Source: an uncultured Bryobacteraceae bacterium (GTDB lineage: Bacteria > Acidobacteriota > Terriglobia > Bryobacterales > Bryobacteraceae). Taken from it: DNA of 64,000 nucleotides. Shown piece by piece: positions 40,319 through 48,651 of the stretch. Under the pieces are notes generated by a model. The model made no database searches. It was not told the DNA's origin and was given only the letters and a program-made list of their open reading frames with translations. The translations under genes were made by a program, and so were the position numbers. Each line of letters opens with the position of its first letter. Position 1 is the stretch's first letter. The DNA lies in NCBI GenBank assembly GCA_938003835.1, contig CALKXJ010000027.1, positions 1 to 64,000 on the forward strand, read 5' to 3'.

Positions 40319-41704
40319 TCACACTAGCAGATTGTAGACGTAACCTGCGGTTACGCATCCGATGAATGACAGGCCGACGTAAAGCGCTAAGACCTTCGGC
40401 CGGAACACGCCCGAGAGCATAGCGATCGAAGGCAGCGACAGGCCGGGACCGCCCAGCAGGTAAGCGAGCGTGGCTCCCGGTCCCATGCCCTTGCTCATCA
40501 AGGCGAGCGCCGTCGGCACCTCGACGTAGGTGCAGACGTAGGCGAGCACGGCGACGGCAGAGGCCACCAGGACGCTGTTGAGCGCCTTGCCGCCCACCCA
40601 CTCGGTGATGACGCTGCTTGGGAAGACAACCTTGATAGCGCCGGCAATCAGCACCGCTAAAAGCAGGTAACCGTTGAGCTGGAGGAAGAGTCGCCAGCCC
40701 ATCCGGAACATCTCCCCGAGCTTCTGTCCCAGGCTGGAGTAAGCGGTATCGCCCATCGGCAGCACGGCGCAGGCACCGACGTTCTTGATTTCGGTCGTTT
40801 CATTCGCGGCCAGCCGCCAAAGCCCATGCTGGGTCCTCTCCACCAGCCCCGCTTCCTCCAACCGCTCAAGCTTCGCCTCGCTACCGGCACCGAGCTGCTC
40901 CGGGCGAACCCCTTCCGGGCTGGTGACCGCAACCATTCCAAAGCGGAAGGCAAACTGCTGCAATTCGGGCGACAGCCGGGGAGGAATATAGATCTTGAGA
41001 AAGCGGCGGGGGTTCCTGTGCTTGCGTTGCCAGTGGGAGAGCACCGTGCCGACCGCCAGGGCGATGGCAAATGTCGCCACCACGCGCCCGACCGCCATCG
41101 GCCAGCCCAAAATGCCGGCGGTCATGAAGACCGTGGGAACGTTGAGCATCGGGGCCGCGATGAGGAACGCCATCGTCGGGCCGAGCGGAATCCCCGCCTC
41201 GACCATGCCGGCCAGCACCGGGACGATCCCGCAGGAACAGATGGGAATCACGGCTCCGGCCACGGCAGCCAGAAAGTTGGCCTTTAGGCCGCCGTATCCC
41301 ATTTTCGCCTTGACCTTTTCCCAGGAGACGAAGACGACCAGCGCGGCGGCAATGAGCATCCCGACGATCCAATACTGAAACAGCTCCACCAGAACCGCCG
41401 CGCCCTTGATGTAGATAAACCACAACACCTGGGGAATGTTCCAGGAAAGCGGCGTGGCGATCTCCGTCAGGCGCGCCTCCGCCTCGGCGAGCCCCGGCGG
41501 TTGTAGCAGCCCGTAGAGATAGAGCGAACGGATCGACAAGCCGTGCACGTAGGCGTAAATCAGTCCGCTCGCGTACATGACGCCCACGGCCGCCAAATAG
41601 AACCACATCCGGGGCGTTGGTTGAAATCGAGCCTGCGGCTTTGTGCCGACGGCAGGCCCGACGACGGTCTCGTGGTTGGCCAACAGCGGACTATCCGCGG
41701 ACAT
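40319..41704 (-). CDS. DUF318/ArsP-like permease with internal winged-helix-like insert
   Basis: This 461-aa membrane protein is a DUF318-type permease, a group that includes organoarsenical and metal exporters. It has about eight helices and the family motif IPICSCGIVPVL (Cys156, Cys158), with a second-half counterpart, CTYVEVPTALALMSKGMGPG. Between the halves (about residues 240-330) lies an apparently cytosolic insert with LERLEEAGLVERTQHGLWRL, which reads like a winged helix, and Cys312. The family usually has a simple loop there, so this may be a sensing or regulatory domain. Its start overlaps the end of the AhpD-like gene by 14 bp. The substrate is inferred from ArsR context only. Confidence 0.8.
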   Translation of the reverse strand: MSADSPLLANHETVVGPAVGTKPQARFQPTPRMWFYLAAVGVMYASGLIYAYVHGLSIRSLYLYGLLQPPGLAEAEARLTEIATPLSWNIPQVLWFIYIKGAAVLVELFQYWIVGMLIAAALVVFVSWEKVKAKMGYGGLKANFLAAVAGAVIPICSCGIVPVLAGMVEAGIPLGPTMAFLIAAPMLNVPTVFMTAGILGWPMAVGRVVATFAIALAVGTVLSHWQRKHRNPRRFLKIYIPPRLSPELQQFAFRFGMVAVTSPEGVRPEQLGAGSEAKLERLEEAGLVERTQHGLWRLAANETTEIKNVGACAVLPMGDTAYSSLGQKLGEMFRMGWRLFLQLNGYLLLAVLIAGAIKVVFPSSVITEWVGGKALNSVLVASAVAVLAYVCTYVEVPTALALMSKGMGPGATLAYLLGGPGLSLPSIAMLSGVFRPKVLALYVGLSFIGCVTAGYVYNLLV

Positions 41705-41954
41705 CTCCCCCTTCCTCCTGCGCCTTGGCGATCACCTCGTTTGACATCCGCCGCATGACGAATTCGTCCATATGCCGGTCACCTGTGCTGCGGATGGCGC
41801 GAGCCAGCTCGACCGCCGCCTGAATCGCATCGATGGGCACCTCGAGCCGAAGCGCCTCCTTGTAATGGTAGGCGAAGCAGGGCTGGCAGTGGCCCGCCAC
41901 CGCCGCGGCGATGCCAACCAGTTCCTTGATCTTCGGGTCAAGGGCGTCAGCCAT
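41691..41954 (-). CDS. AhpD/carboxymuconolactone decarboxylase-like protein
   Basis: This 87-aa protein is a single CMD/AhpD domain: the helical core with AAAVAGHCQPCFAYHYKEAL carries the CxxC redox pair (Cys23, Cys26) and a nearby His that drives alkylhydroperoxidase chemistry in AhpD. Small members of this type frequently accompany ArsR-controlled operons, perhaps for redox processing of thiol or metalloid species. It overlaps both neighbours by short stretches (8 bp upstream, 14 bp downstream), implying translational coupling. Confidence 0.85.
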   Translation of the reverse strand: MADALDPKIKELVGIAAAVAGHCQPCFAYHYKEALRLEVPIDAIQAAVELARAIRSTGDRHMDEFVMRRMSNEVIAKAQEEGGDVRG

Positions 41955-42186
41955 TTTGGCTTCCTCCGCTCATCATGCGGCCCATCATCCGCTGCATCAT
42001 GGGTTGCATGAATTTTTTCATCTCCGGATCCTGCATCATCGCTTCGCACGCAGACATCATCCGTTGCATGCCGTCCGGCGATTGCATCATCGTGCGACAA
42101 AGCCGCGGGCCCAGCTCGACCATCAAGCGGACCTGATCCTCCACGCTCAGGTTGCGAATCTCTTCTTGAATTGCTTGAAAATCCAT
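41947..42186 (-). CDS. Small Met-rich protein in the ArsR operon
   Basis: The 79-aa product has an N-terminal helix (MDFQAIQEEIRNLSVEDQV) and a Met-rich second half (MMQSPDGMQRMMSACEAMM; MKKFMQPMMQRMM; 15 or more methionines), with two Cys. Met/Cys clusters suit soft metals such as Cu(I), Ag(I) or As(III), so a metal-binding or buffering role is plausible. I do not know a named family. The ATG at 42186 has a GGAGAGAA ribosome site. It overlaps the AhpD-like gene by 8 bp and is separated from arsR by 94 bp. Confidence 0.7.
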   Translation of the reverse strand: MDFQAIQEEIRNLSVEDQVRLMVELGPRLCRTMMQSPDGMQRMMSACEAMMQDPEMKKFMQPMMQRMMGRMMSGGSQNG

Positions 42187-42280
42187 CGTTCTCTCCTTCC
42201 CTTCAAAGATCTCTCGGGGCGATTTTGCCGTTTCGAGAGCCACTGCTTCGCAAGCAATCCCGGCTTCCAAGGAGTTTGGT

Positions 42281-42700
42281 TCAGCGAAAAGCCAGCCGGC
42301 GCCCCGTCACGGAGCCGCGGCCTGGCAGCCGCGGCAAGCTCCTGATCTGCTGCATCTGGCAGGCCCCCTCTTTCACAGCTCGCCTCAGGCGGACCAGATC
42401 ATTCTGGAAAATGCCATCACCGGCGAACGCACTACGAAGAAACTCGAAGAGGGGTTTGAGCCCGCTGGCTCCGGCGTCGACGAGCCGGTAGAAAACGCGA
42501 AGTCCCTCCCGGCGATCGGTCACCAGCCCGGCGTGCTTGAGATAGGTGAGGTGCCGGGAGACGTTCGATTGGGTCAACTCCAGCACATACTGGATGTCGC
42601 AGCCGCACAGTTCGCCATAGAGCAGCAGATGCAGCATGCGCAGGCGGTTGGCGTCCCCTAGCCCCTTGAAGTACGCCTCGAGTTGTGCGAGCGAGGTCAT
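42281..42700 (-). CDS. ArsR-family transcriptional repressor
   Basis: The 139-aa regulator has the ArsR/SmtB winged helix (DANRLRMLHLLLYGELCGCDIQ; SQSNVSRHL-like helix TQSNVSRHLTYLKHAGLV; REGLRVFYRL wing). The ELCGCD motif (Cys32, Cys34) is the type-1 arsenic/cadmium-binding signature of ArsR. A C-terminal tail of about 40 aa is longer than in E. coli ArsR and contains one more Cys (CQMQQ). It probably represses its own operon through the operator at 42704-42725. Metal specificity (As/Sb versus Cd) is not determined. Confidence 0.92.
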   Translation of the reverse strand: MTSLAQLEAYFKGLGDANRLRMLHLLLYGELCGCDIQYVLELTQSNVSRHLTYLKHAGLVTDRREGLRVFYRLVDAGASGLKPLFEFLRSAFAGDGIFQNDLVRLRRAVKEGACQMQQIRSLPRLPGRGSVTGRRLAFR

Positions 42701-42703
42701 CAC

Positions 42704-42738
42704 TTTATGAGTGTAATTGCATAAACAGTTAAAGTCAA
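42704..42738 (-). promoter_or_regulatory. arsR operon promoter and operator
   Basis: On the minus strand TTGACT (42738-42733) and TACACT (42715-42710) are 17 nt apart. The inverted repeat TTTATG-N10-CATAAA (42704-42725) covers the -10 and transcription start, as expected for an ArsR operator. The predicted start lies within about 3 nt of the GTG/ATG codons (42703/42700), so the mRNA is leaderless or nearly so. The remaining 42739-42934 shows no gene. Confidence 0.72.
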
Positions 42739-42934
42739 GTTTGCTTGAGACGACGGCTCCTGACGCCCCTCGGTTCTGCGCCGCGCCCGCGCCCGCTCCG
42801 CCAAGGCTGGGCCGGTCACCGGGTGCAATTGCCGGCGAAGGAGCCCTCGAGCCTGCACCGGTCGCGGTCGTGTCGCGGCGGCCCGCAGCCCGGACGCCGT
42901 GCCGCCGGATTCAACGGCTCGGCCAGAGCGGACC

Positions 42935-45253
42935 TCAGTCCTCGACGATCAGGCCGGCGTACCTGGCGATCAGCTTCTTGAGGCCGTAGCCGGGGAAACT
43001 GATCGTCAGCTTGGCGTCCTCGCCGTGGCCCTCGCGCCGCAGGACCAGCCCCTTGCCGTACTTCGGGTGGCGCACCGTCGCGCCGGCAGGGAAGCTCGAG
43101 GCAGGGGACCTCTTCGCCGGCGGCGGTGGCGGGGACGGCGGCGGAGGGGGCGTGAGGCCGCGCGTGCGGAAGAACTCGGCAATCGCTTCGATCGAATCGT
43201 AGCGTTGCCTGGAAGCCGAGTATCTTTGCGTGCGCTCGCGCACTTCATGGCGTTCCGCGTAGAGGGCAAGACCGCCCTCGGGCCCCTCTGCCACGGCGGG
43301 CAACCGGGTCCAGGCGATGTGTTCCTGAGGAATCTCATCGAGGAAGCGCGAGGGTTCCTGCTCCTCGAGCGTGCCGGCGCCGAAACGCCGGCGGCGCCGG
43401 GCCCAGCTCAAAAAGAGTCGCTTCTGTGCCCGTGTCATGCCCACGTAGCAGAGCCGGCGCTCCTCTTCCAGCATCGCGGGCGAGTCCATCGAGCGCGAAT
43501 GGGGAAACAGGCCCTCCTCGAGCCCCGCCAGGAAGACCACCGGCCACTCCAGCCCCTTGGCGTTGTGCAGCGTCAGCAGCGAGATCTGAGCCGCGCTGTC
43601 GAGCTGGTCGCTTTCCGAGACCAGCGCCGCATGGTCGAGGAACTCCTCGAGCGTTTCGCCGCGCGCTGCGGCGTCGACCGCCGCGTTGATCAGCTCGTTC
43701 AGGTTGTCCAGCCGGGACTCGGCGGCCGGCTCATCGGCCGCTTCGAGCATGGCCCGATAGCCGGTCTCCTCCACCAGGCGCCGCAGAAGCTCTCCGGGCG
43801 GCAGCAGGCGCGCGGCTTCGGCCAGTTGCTCGATGAGCCGGCGAAACCCCTCGAGGGCCGCGTGCGCCCGGCTGGGCAGCAGGCGGCGCTCGAGGAGCCA
43901 GCCGGTGGCGTCCCAGAGGCTCAAGCCTTGCTCGCGGGCATGGCGCTCAATCTCCTCCACCGTGCTGCGGCCGATGCCGCGGGCCGGCGTGTTGATGATC
44001 CGGAGCAGGCTCACCGGATTGTGCGGGTTCAGCAGGAGCTTCAGGTAGGCCAGCACGTCCTTGATCTCGGCGCGCTGGTAGAAGCTCAGCCCGCCGACGA
44101 CGTGATAGCGCCGGCCGTAGCGCCGCAGCGCCTCCTCGATCTGCCGCGACTGCCAGTTGGTCCGGTAGAGCACGGCCACGCGGAGGTTGGGCTCGCGCCC
44201 CAGCAGTTGCTCGATCGTCTCGGCGATGAAGCGCGCCTCGGCCTCTGCGTCGGGAGCTCCGAATAAGACGATCTTCTCGCCGACCTCCCCATCGGTCCAC
44301 AGCCGCTTGCCGAGCCGGTTTCGGTTGTGAGACACCACGGCGCTCGAAGCCGCCAGAATCGTTCGGGTCGACCGGTAGTTCTGTTCCAGGCGAATGATCC
44401 GCGCCTCGGGGAAATCGCGTTCGAAGTCGAGGATGTTGCGGATGTCGGCGCCCCGCCAGCTATAGATGGACTGGTCCTCGTCGCCCACGGCGCAGACGTT
44501 GCGCCGCCTTTCAACCAGCAGGCGGATCAGCTCATATTGGACCCGGTTGGTGTCCTGATACTCGTCGACGAGCAGATACCAGAGCCGATCGTTGAGCCGG
44601 GCCCGAAGCTCGTCGTCATGGCGGAGCAGGCGCACCGCCTCGAGCAACAGATCGTCGAAGTCAAGTGCTCCGGCGCGCCGCAATCCGGCCTCGTAGTGTT
44701 CGAAGGCGGCGGCCAGGCGTGCGGCCGCCGGGTCCCGGGCCTCTCGGAGTAGGTCCTCCGGACGGAGCCCGCGGTTTTTCGCCTGACTGATCCGGCTGAG
44801 CGCCACCCGGGGCTGCATGAAGGTCTCGCTCAGGCCCAAGTCCCGGTAGGCCGCCTTGATCAGGGCGAGCTGGTCCTCCTCGTCGAAGATCACGAAACTC
44901 GGCGTGAAGCCCGGCCGCAGCTCGGCCAGCCGCGTGCCCTCCCGCCGCAGCAAGCGCACGCAGTAGGAATGGAAGGTCGAGATGAACGGCGTTTGAAAAA
45001 TCCCCGCTGCGGCGAGCATCGTCTCGACCCGACGCCGCATCTCCTCGGCCGCCTTGTTGGTGAAGGTGACGGCTAGGATGGTGCGCGCAGGCACGCCACG
45101 CGCATGAATGAGGTGGCAGATGCGGTGCGTAATGACACGGGTCTTGCCGCTGCCGGCTCCGGCGAGGATCAACAGTGGGCCCTCTCCGTGAGCCGCTGCC
45201 TCCTGCTGCGGGGGGTTGAGACCGGCAAGGAAGTCCATGGAGCGGAGGTACAT
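42935..45253 (-). CDS. pcrA: UvrD/PcrA-type DNA helicase
   Basis: PcrA is a superfamily 1A 3'-5' helicase for repair and replication restart. The protein has MDFLAGLNPPQQEAA at the start, Walker A AGAGSGKTRVI, motif II LLVDEYQDTN, VGDEDQSIYSWRGAD, and motif V/VI LLTLHNAKGLEWPVVFL with RRLCYVGMTRAQKRL. The C-terminus ends with the tudor-like domain (VRHPKYGKGLVLRREG) typical of PcrA, separated by a proline-rich linker. I annotate the ATG at 45253, with 45238 also possible; neither has a good ribosome site. Length about 772 aa fits the family. Confidence 0.96.
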   Translation of the reverse strand: MYLRSMDFLAGLNPPQQEAAAHGEGPLLILAGAGSGKTRVITHRICHLIHARGVPARTILAVTFTNKAAEEMRRRVETMLAAAGIFQTPFISTFHSYCVRLLRREGTRLAELRPGFTPSFVIFDEEDQLALIKAAYRDLGLSETFMQPRVALSRISQAKNRGLRPEDLLREARDPAAARLAAAFEHYEAGLRRAGALDFDDLLLEAVRLLRHDDELRARLNDRLWYLLVDEYQDTNRVQYELIRLLVERRRNVCAVGDEDQSIYSWRGADIRNILDFERDFPEARIIRLEQNYRSTRTILAASSAVVSHNRNRLGKRLWTDGEVGEKIVLFGAPDAEAEARFIAETIEQLLGREPNLRVAVLYRTNWQSRQIEEALRRYGRRYHVVGGLSFYQRAEIKDVLAYLKLLLNPHNPVSLLRIINTPARGIGRSTVEEIERHAREQGLSLWDATGWLLERRLLPSRAHAALEGFRRLIEQLAEAARLLPPGELLRRLVEETGYRAMLEAADEPAAESRLDNLNELINAAVDAAARGETLEEFLDHAALVSESDQLDSAAQISLLTLHNAKGLEWPVVFLAGLEEGLFPHSRSMDSPAMLEEERRLCYVGMTRAQKRLFLSWARRRRRFGAGTLEEQEPSRFLDEIPQEHIAWTRLPAVAEGPEGGLALYAERHEVRERTQRYSASRQRYDSIEAIAEFFRTRGLTPPPPPSPPPPPAKRSPASSFPAGATVRHPKYGKGLVLRREGHGEDAKLTISFPGYGLKKLIARYAGLIVED

Positions 45254-45324
45254 GGGAATTCTAGCACGGGCCGGGGTAGGAGGGACGCACAGCGGGCATG
45301 AACGGGGGGATGCCAAGAAAATAC

Positions 45325-45353
45325 TTGCAGAGTACTAGTAGTACTAGTATAGT
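45325..45353 (+). promoter_or_regulatory. Strong promoter with tandem 9-bp repeats
   Basis: TTGCAG (45325-45330) and TATAGT (45348-45353) are separated by exactly 17 nt. The spacer is two perfect copies of AGTACTAGT (45331-45339, 45340-45348), the second running into the -10. A start near 45360 coincides with an ATG at 45361. Confidence 0.62.
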
Positions 45354-45360
45354 AGTACAC

Positions 45361-45552
45361 ATGGAGAGAAACACTCCAGCCTCCCCCAATCTGCAAGCAC
45401 TCAAACGCGAACTCGAGTGGCTGTACTTGAGGCGCACCGCCTTGGATCGCCTGATCCACTCGTTAGAGCAATATTCCCAGATCGCCCGTGTAGCTCGAAC
45501 GCCCGCCTGGAGAAGGCAGGCTCGGGGGGCTTCGTCGGCCCGCGCCGTTTGA
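45361..45552 (+). CDS. Small helical protein, probably leaderless
   Basis: This 63-aa frame starts at the ATG just after the promoter at 45325-45353, with no ribosome site, as in a leaderless message. The predicted product has an amphipathic helix, LQALKRELEWLYLRRTALDR, that continues through LIHSLEQYS, then a basic C-terminal tail. I do not recognise it. It ends 75 bp before the convergent glycosyltransferase stop. The well-formed promoter is the main evidence for it being a gene; the C-terminal third may be non-conserved. Confidence 0.5.
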   Translation: MERNTPASPNLQALKRELEWLYLRRTALDRLIHSLEQYSQIARVARTPAWRRQARGASSARAV

Positions 45553-45627
45553 GCCGCCCGCCATCGCAGCGCACGCGGCGCGGTCCGGAGCCGCCCCTCC
45601 GGGCGGGCGCAATCTGTGTTGCCACAC

Positions 45628-46584
45628 TCAGAATCCCGTTTGCGAGCCGTCGATTTTGGCGCCGCCGAGTACGCGGCGGAGAACCGCTAGGCGAAAACCG
45701 ACGTCGCCGAGACTCAGCGACGCAGTCAGCGTGCCGAGCAGCGCCCCGGCCAAGATCCTTGCGCGCATCCGGAGCGAGCGGCCGAGACCCCAGTAGCGGG
45801 CATAACGAACCAGGCCGGCAGCATAGTCGGCGCAAAGCTCGGCCCGGGCTGCTATCTCCGTGGGCTTCCACAGCCCCTCGTCGCCGGCGCAGACAGCCTG
45901 GGCTGCGGCCAGCACTACGATCCTCTTCGCGGCTGTGCCGACCTGCGCAAACAGTTGCAGGTTTGAGCCGAACTGGCCGTACTTTTCGTCGAAGTAGTTC
46001 ATGCCGCGCAGGAATTGGCCGCGCACGAGCATCGCCCGCGGATCGGCCGCCCCAGTGAGCAGCTCGGCGGTATCGAGCGCCTCCGGTTGGACCGGCGCCG
46101 TCCCCGGCAAGGTCGGCGACCAGCAATCGCCCCGCCGCCAGGCCCGGTAGAGCTGCTCGAGCGTAGGCAGATCGCCGACGTGAGAAATCGGCCGGCCAGC
46201 GCGGTCCACCAGGAGCGGGCAGGCGACCGCCACGCTGGGATCGGCGTCGAGCTTCGCCGCGAGAAGTTCGACGGTCTCCGGGCGAACCTCGATGTCCGGA
46301 TCGAGAAACAGCAGGTAGCGGCCCCGCGCGGTACGGGCCCCGATATTGCGCGCTTTCGTGAGGCCAAAGTGGCGCGGCAGGCGAAGCACGGTTATGCCGC
46401 TGATCTCCTGGTCGATCTGGGCACTCGAGTCGCGCGAGCCACAATCGACCACCAGGATCTCCATGCCCTCGCCGATGGTGGAGGCTTTGAGCGACTCGAT
46501 CGACCGCATGAGCGCCGGCTTGGAGTTGTAGGAGACGACGATGGCGGAGACGACGACGCTCGGGGCGACCTCTTCCAATTCCAT
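45628..46584 (-). CDS. Family 2 glycosyltransferase
   Basis: The 318-aa product is a GT-A inverting glycosyltransferase: VSAIVVSYNSKPALMRSIESL, VVDCGSRDSS, and the metal-binding DPD (Asp95-Asp97) in LLFLDPDIEV. The GLTKARNIGAR block matches rhamnosyl/galactosyl transferases of cell-surface polysaccharide synthesis. There is a C-terminal amphipathic region (ARILAGALLGTLTASLSLGDVG) that may attach to membrane. No other polysaccharide genes are linked, so the acceptor is unknown. Confidence 0.9.
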   Translation of the reverse strand: MELEEVAPSVVVSAIVVSYNSKPALMRSIESLKASTIGEGMEILVVDCGSRDSSAQIDQEISGITVLRLPRHFGLTKARNIGARTARGRYLLFLDPDIEVRPETVELLAAKLDADPSVAVACPLLVDRAGRPISHVGDLPTLEQLYRAWRRGDCWSPTLPGTAPVQPEALDTAELLTGAADPRAMLVRGQFLRGMNYFDEKYGQFGSNLQLFAQVGTAAKRIVVLAAAQAVCAGDEGLWKPTEIAARAELCADYAAGLVRYARYWGLGRSLRMRARILAGALLGTLTASLSLGDVGFRLAVLRRVLGGAKIDGSQTGF

Positions 46585-46630
46585 GGCATGGATGATGATA
46601 GCGCAGCGCCTTGATAAGGTGGGCTGAACC

Positions 46631-48163
46631 TCAACGTCCGGGGCCGGCTGGTTCGGGAAGCGCCATCAACACGGCCAGCACCTCGATGCCGTCCCAGAGG
46701 TTCTGCAACCGCAGGTTTTCGTTATGACTGTGCTGGTTGCCGTCATGGTTGGCGATCGGCACGAGGATGACGGGAGCTTCCAGCACACCGGCCACCGCGG
46801 AGACGGCGGGAACCGGCCCGGTCGTCGGCACCTTGAGGATCGGTCCGCGTGCCTGCTCGACGGCAGCGATCACTCGCTGGCTGACCTCGAGCTCCATCGG
46901 CGTGCGCACCGGATTGACGCCGGCCTTCTGCTCGACGCGGCAAATCCTGGCGTAGGACCTCCGCAGGCCTTCACTCGGTTCTGCCTCGGTGACGTAAAAG
47001 CCCTGCTTGCGAATGTGGTCGATCAGGCGGGCTGCCGTCGTCCGCTGGTCCATGCCCTTCACCAGGTGAACCTCGAGCGAGGCGCGCGCGACGGCCGGGA
47101 TGCGGCTTGCGGCGCCCGCGCCCACCGCGCCCGCGGCGATGCCGCGGACATTGAGCGCCGGCTGGTTCATCGCCTCGGCCAGCGTGCGCGCACCGCCCTC
47201 GGTTTCCGCCAAACCCAGCTCCTGCTTCAAGGTCTGATCGTAGCTCGGCGCCTGGGCGATCGCCTCGAGCTCCGCTTTGCCGAGCGGTGCCACGCCCTGG
47301 TAGAAGCCGTCGATGAGAACCTTGCCGGAGTCGTCTCGCACCGAGGCAAGCAGCCGGACAAGCTGGTGGGCAGGGTTGGGCGACCAGTTGCTGAACCGGC
47401 CGCTATCGAGCTCCTGGCGCGGTCCGTAGACGGTGAGTTCGAGCGCCAGGAAGCCGCGGGCGCCGAAGATAAGCTGCTGCTGTCGGTTGGAGGGAAGTGC
47501 GCCGTCGACGAACAGCCACAGATCGCTCTCCAGGATCTGGCGGTGCGCCCGGAGCACCTGCTCAAGGCGGGGCGATCCGGATTCTGCTTCGCCTTCGATG
47601 AAAAACTTCACGTTCGCCTGGAGCGGGACTTGGCGTGCCCGCAGAGCCTCGAGGGCGGAGGCCATGGCGATGATCGCCACCTTGTCGTCGGCTGCCGAGC
47701 GGGCGTACAGGCGCCACTCCGGATCGGTGGGCCAGCCCGGATTCGGCAGCGGAATGGGTTGCCCGCCGGCTTCGAGGGCCGTGCTCATGAGCACCGGCCG
47801 GTAGGGCCCGCGCGTATACCAGCGCTCCGGTTCCGCCGGGTAGCCGTCGTAGTGCGCATAGAACGTGATGGTCTGCCGGGCGCCGGGGCTTGCGAGCTCG
47901 CCGTAGACGATCGGCGGGGCGTTTGAAGTCTCCAGCAGGCGCGTCCGCACGCCTCGCCGCTCCAGCATGGCCGAGACCGCCTCGGCGTTCCGGCGCAGAG
48001 CCACCGGGTCCTGCGGCGGATTGGGAAGCCGAAGCAGGTCGACGAACTCGTCCAGAATGGCGCGCTCATGCGTCTCGCGCCAGTGGCGGGCGGCTTGAGC
48101 GGCTTCGTAGGAGGCCGCTTGGACGGACCAGGCCGTGGCGACCAGCAGCGCCAGGAGCGCCAT
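46631..48163 (-). CDS. Exported M20-family metallopeptidase
   Basis: This 510-aa protein has an export signal (MALLALLVATAWSVQA) and M20-type features: the first metal motif in TITFYAHYDGYPAEP, the ARSAADDKVAII bridging Asp segment, FIEGEAESGSP with the catalytic Glu pair, and NHDGNQHSHNENLRL near the C-terminus with the last metal-ligand His. A central dimerisation domain (about residues 235-400) is present. It probably cleaves dipeptides or amino-acid amides outside the cytoplasm. It is divergent from the flagellar operon. Confidence 0.9.
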   Translation of the reverse strand: MALLALLVATAWSVQAASYEAAQAARHWRETHERAILDEFVDLLRLPNPPQDPVALRRNAEAVSAMLERRGVRTRLLETSNAPPIVYGELASPGARQTITFYAHYDGYPAEPERWYTRGPYRPVLMSTALEAGGQPIPLPNPGWPTDPEWRLYARSAADDKVAIIAMASALEALRARQVPLQANVKFFIEGEAESGSPRLEQVLRAHRQILESDLWLFVDGALPSNRQQQLIFGARGFLALELTVYGPRQELDSGRFSNWSPNPAHQLVRLLASVRDDSGKVLIDGFYQGVAPLGKAELEAIAQAPSYDQTLKQELGLAETEGGARTLAEAMNQPALNVRGIAAGAVGAGAASRIPAVARASLEVHLVKGMDQRTTAARLIDHIRKQGFYVTEAEPSEGLRRSYARICRVEQKAGVNPVRTPMELEVSQRVIAAVEQARGPILKVPTTGPVPAVSAVAGVLEAPVILVPIANHDGNQHSHNENLRLQNLWDGIEVLAVLMALPEPAGPGR

Positions 48164-48291
48164 GATTCGATCTTAACAGCGGGCGGCGAGCGCCGCTGGT
48201 GACGGGAATTTGCCTTTCGACGAAGCCGTGGCGCCGGGGCTCAGTCGCTAAGTTGCAGATTTGTTGTGAGATGCCGCCTGGCACTGCGCGT

Positions 48292-48312
48292 GCTCCGCCC
48301 GGCGGGCGGAGC
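48292..48312 (+). promoter_or_regulatory. Hairpin overlapping the flgB ribosome site
   Basis: GCTCCGCCC (48292-48300), loop GGC, GGGCGGAGC (48304-48312) is a perfect 9-bp stem. The 3' arm contains GGCGGAG, the only plausible ribosome site, 7 nt before the flgB ATG at 48319. Folding would hide it, giving translational control of the flagellar operon. Confidence 0.5.
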
Positions 48313-48318
48313 TACCGA

Positions 48319-48651
48319 ATGGATCGCATCGGTTTCCAACTGGAACGCTACATGGACCTGGTGGCCCTGCGGCAGAAGCTGGTGGCCTCCAACATCGCGA
48401 ATGCGGGCACGCCAGGCTACAAGACGCGCGACGTGGACTTCGCCAGCGCCTACCGGGGGCTGCTCGAGGGCACGCCGGCCAGCGTCGTCGAAGTGGAGAA
48501 TCTCAAGGGGCGCAACGACGGCAACAACGTGAGCCTGGACCGGGAAGCGCGCCTGCTGGCCGAGAACGCTCTCCGGTTCTCAACGGCCTCGCAACTGATG
48601 CGCGCGCGGCTCCGCCTCCTGCGGAGTGCGATCAAGGAGGGCGCCGGATGA
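48319..48651 (+). CDS. flgB: Flagellar basal-body rod protein FlgB
   Basis: FlgB forms the proximal rod of the flagellar basal body. The 110-aa protein carries the family signature ASNIANAGTPGYKTRDVDF near the N-terminus and the C-terminal helix LRFSTASQLMRARLRLL. The ATG at 48319 is placed by the ribosome site hidden in the upstream hairpin. The gene leads an operon of basal-body and export genes; its stop overlaps flgC by 4 bp (ATGA). It is shorter than E. coli FlgB (138 aa). Confidence 0.93.
   Translation: MDRIGFQLERYMDLVALRQKLVASNIANAGTPGYKTRDVDFASAYRGLLEGTPASVVEVENLKGRNDGNNVSLDREARLLAENALRFSTASQLMRARLRLLRSAIKEGAG

Noticed and set aside
42739-42934. Possible RNA gene in the GC-rich gap upstream of the arsR promoter
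   Set aside because: I see no tRNA-like TTCGA loop, no strong hairpin with U-run and no promoter pattern pointing into it.
42935-45253. pcrA as part of a phage-defence (UvrD-like helicase) system
   Set aside because: It has the canonical PcrA motifs and C-terminal tudor-like domain and no linked nuclease; it is a housekeeping gene.
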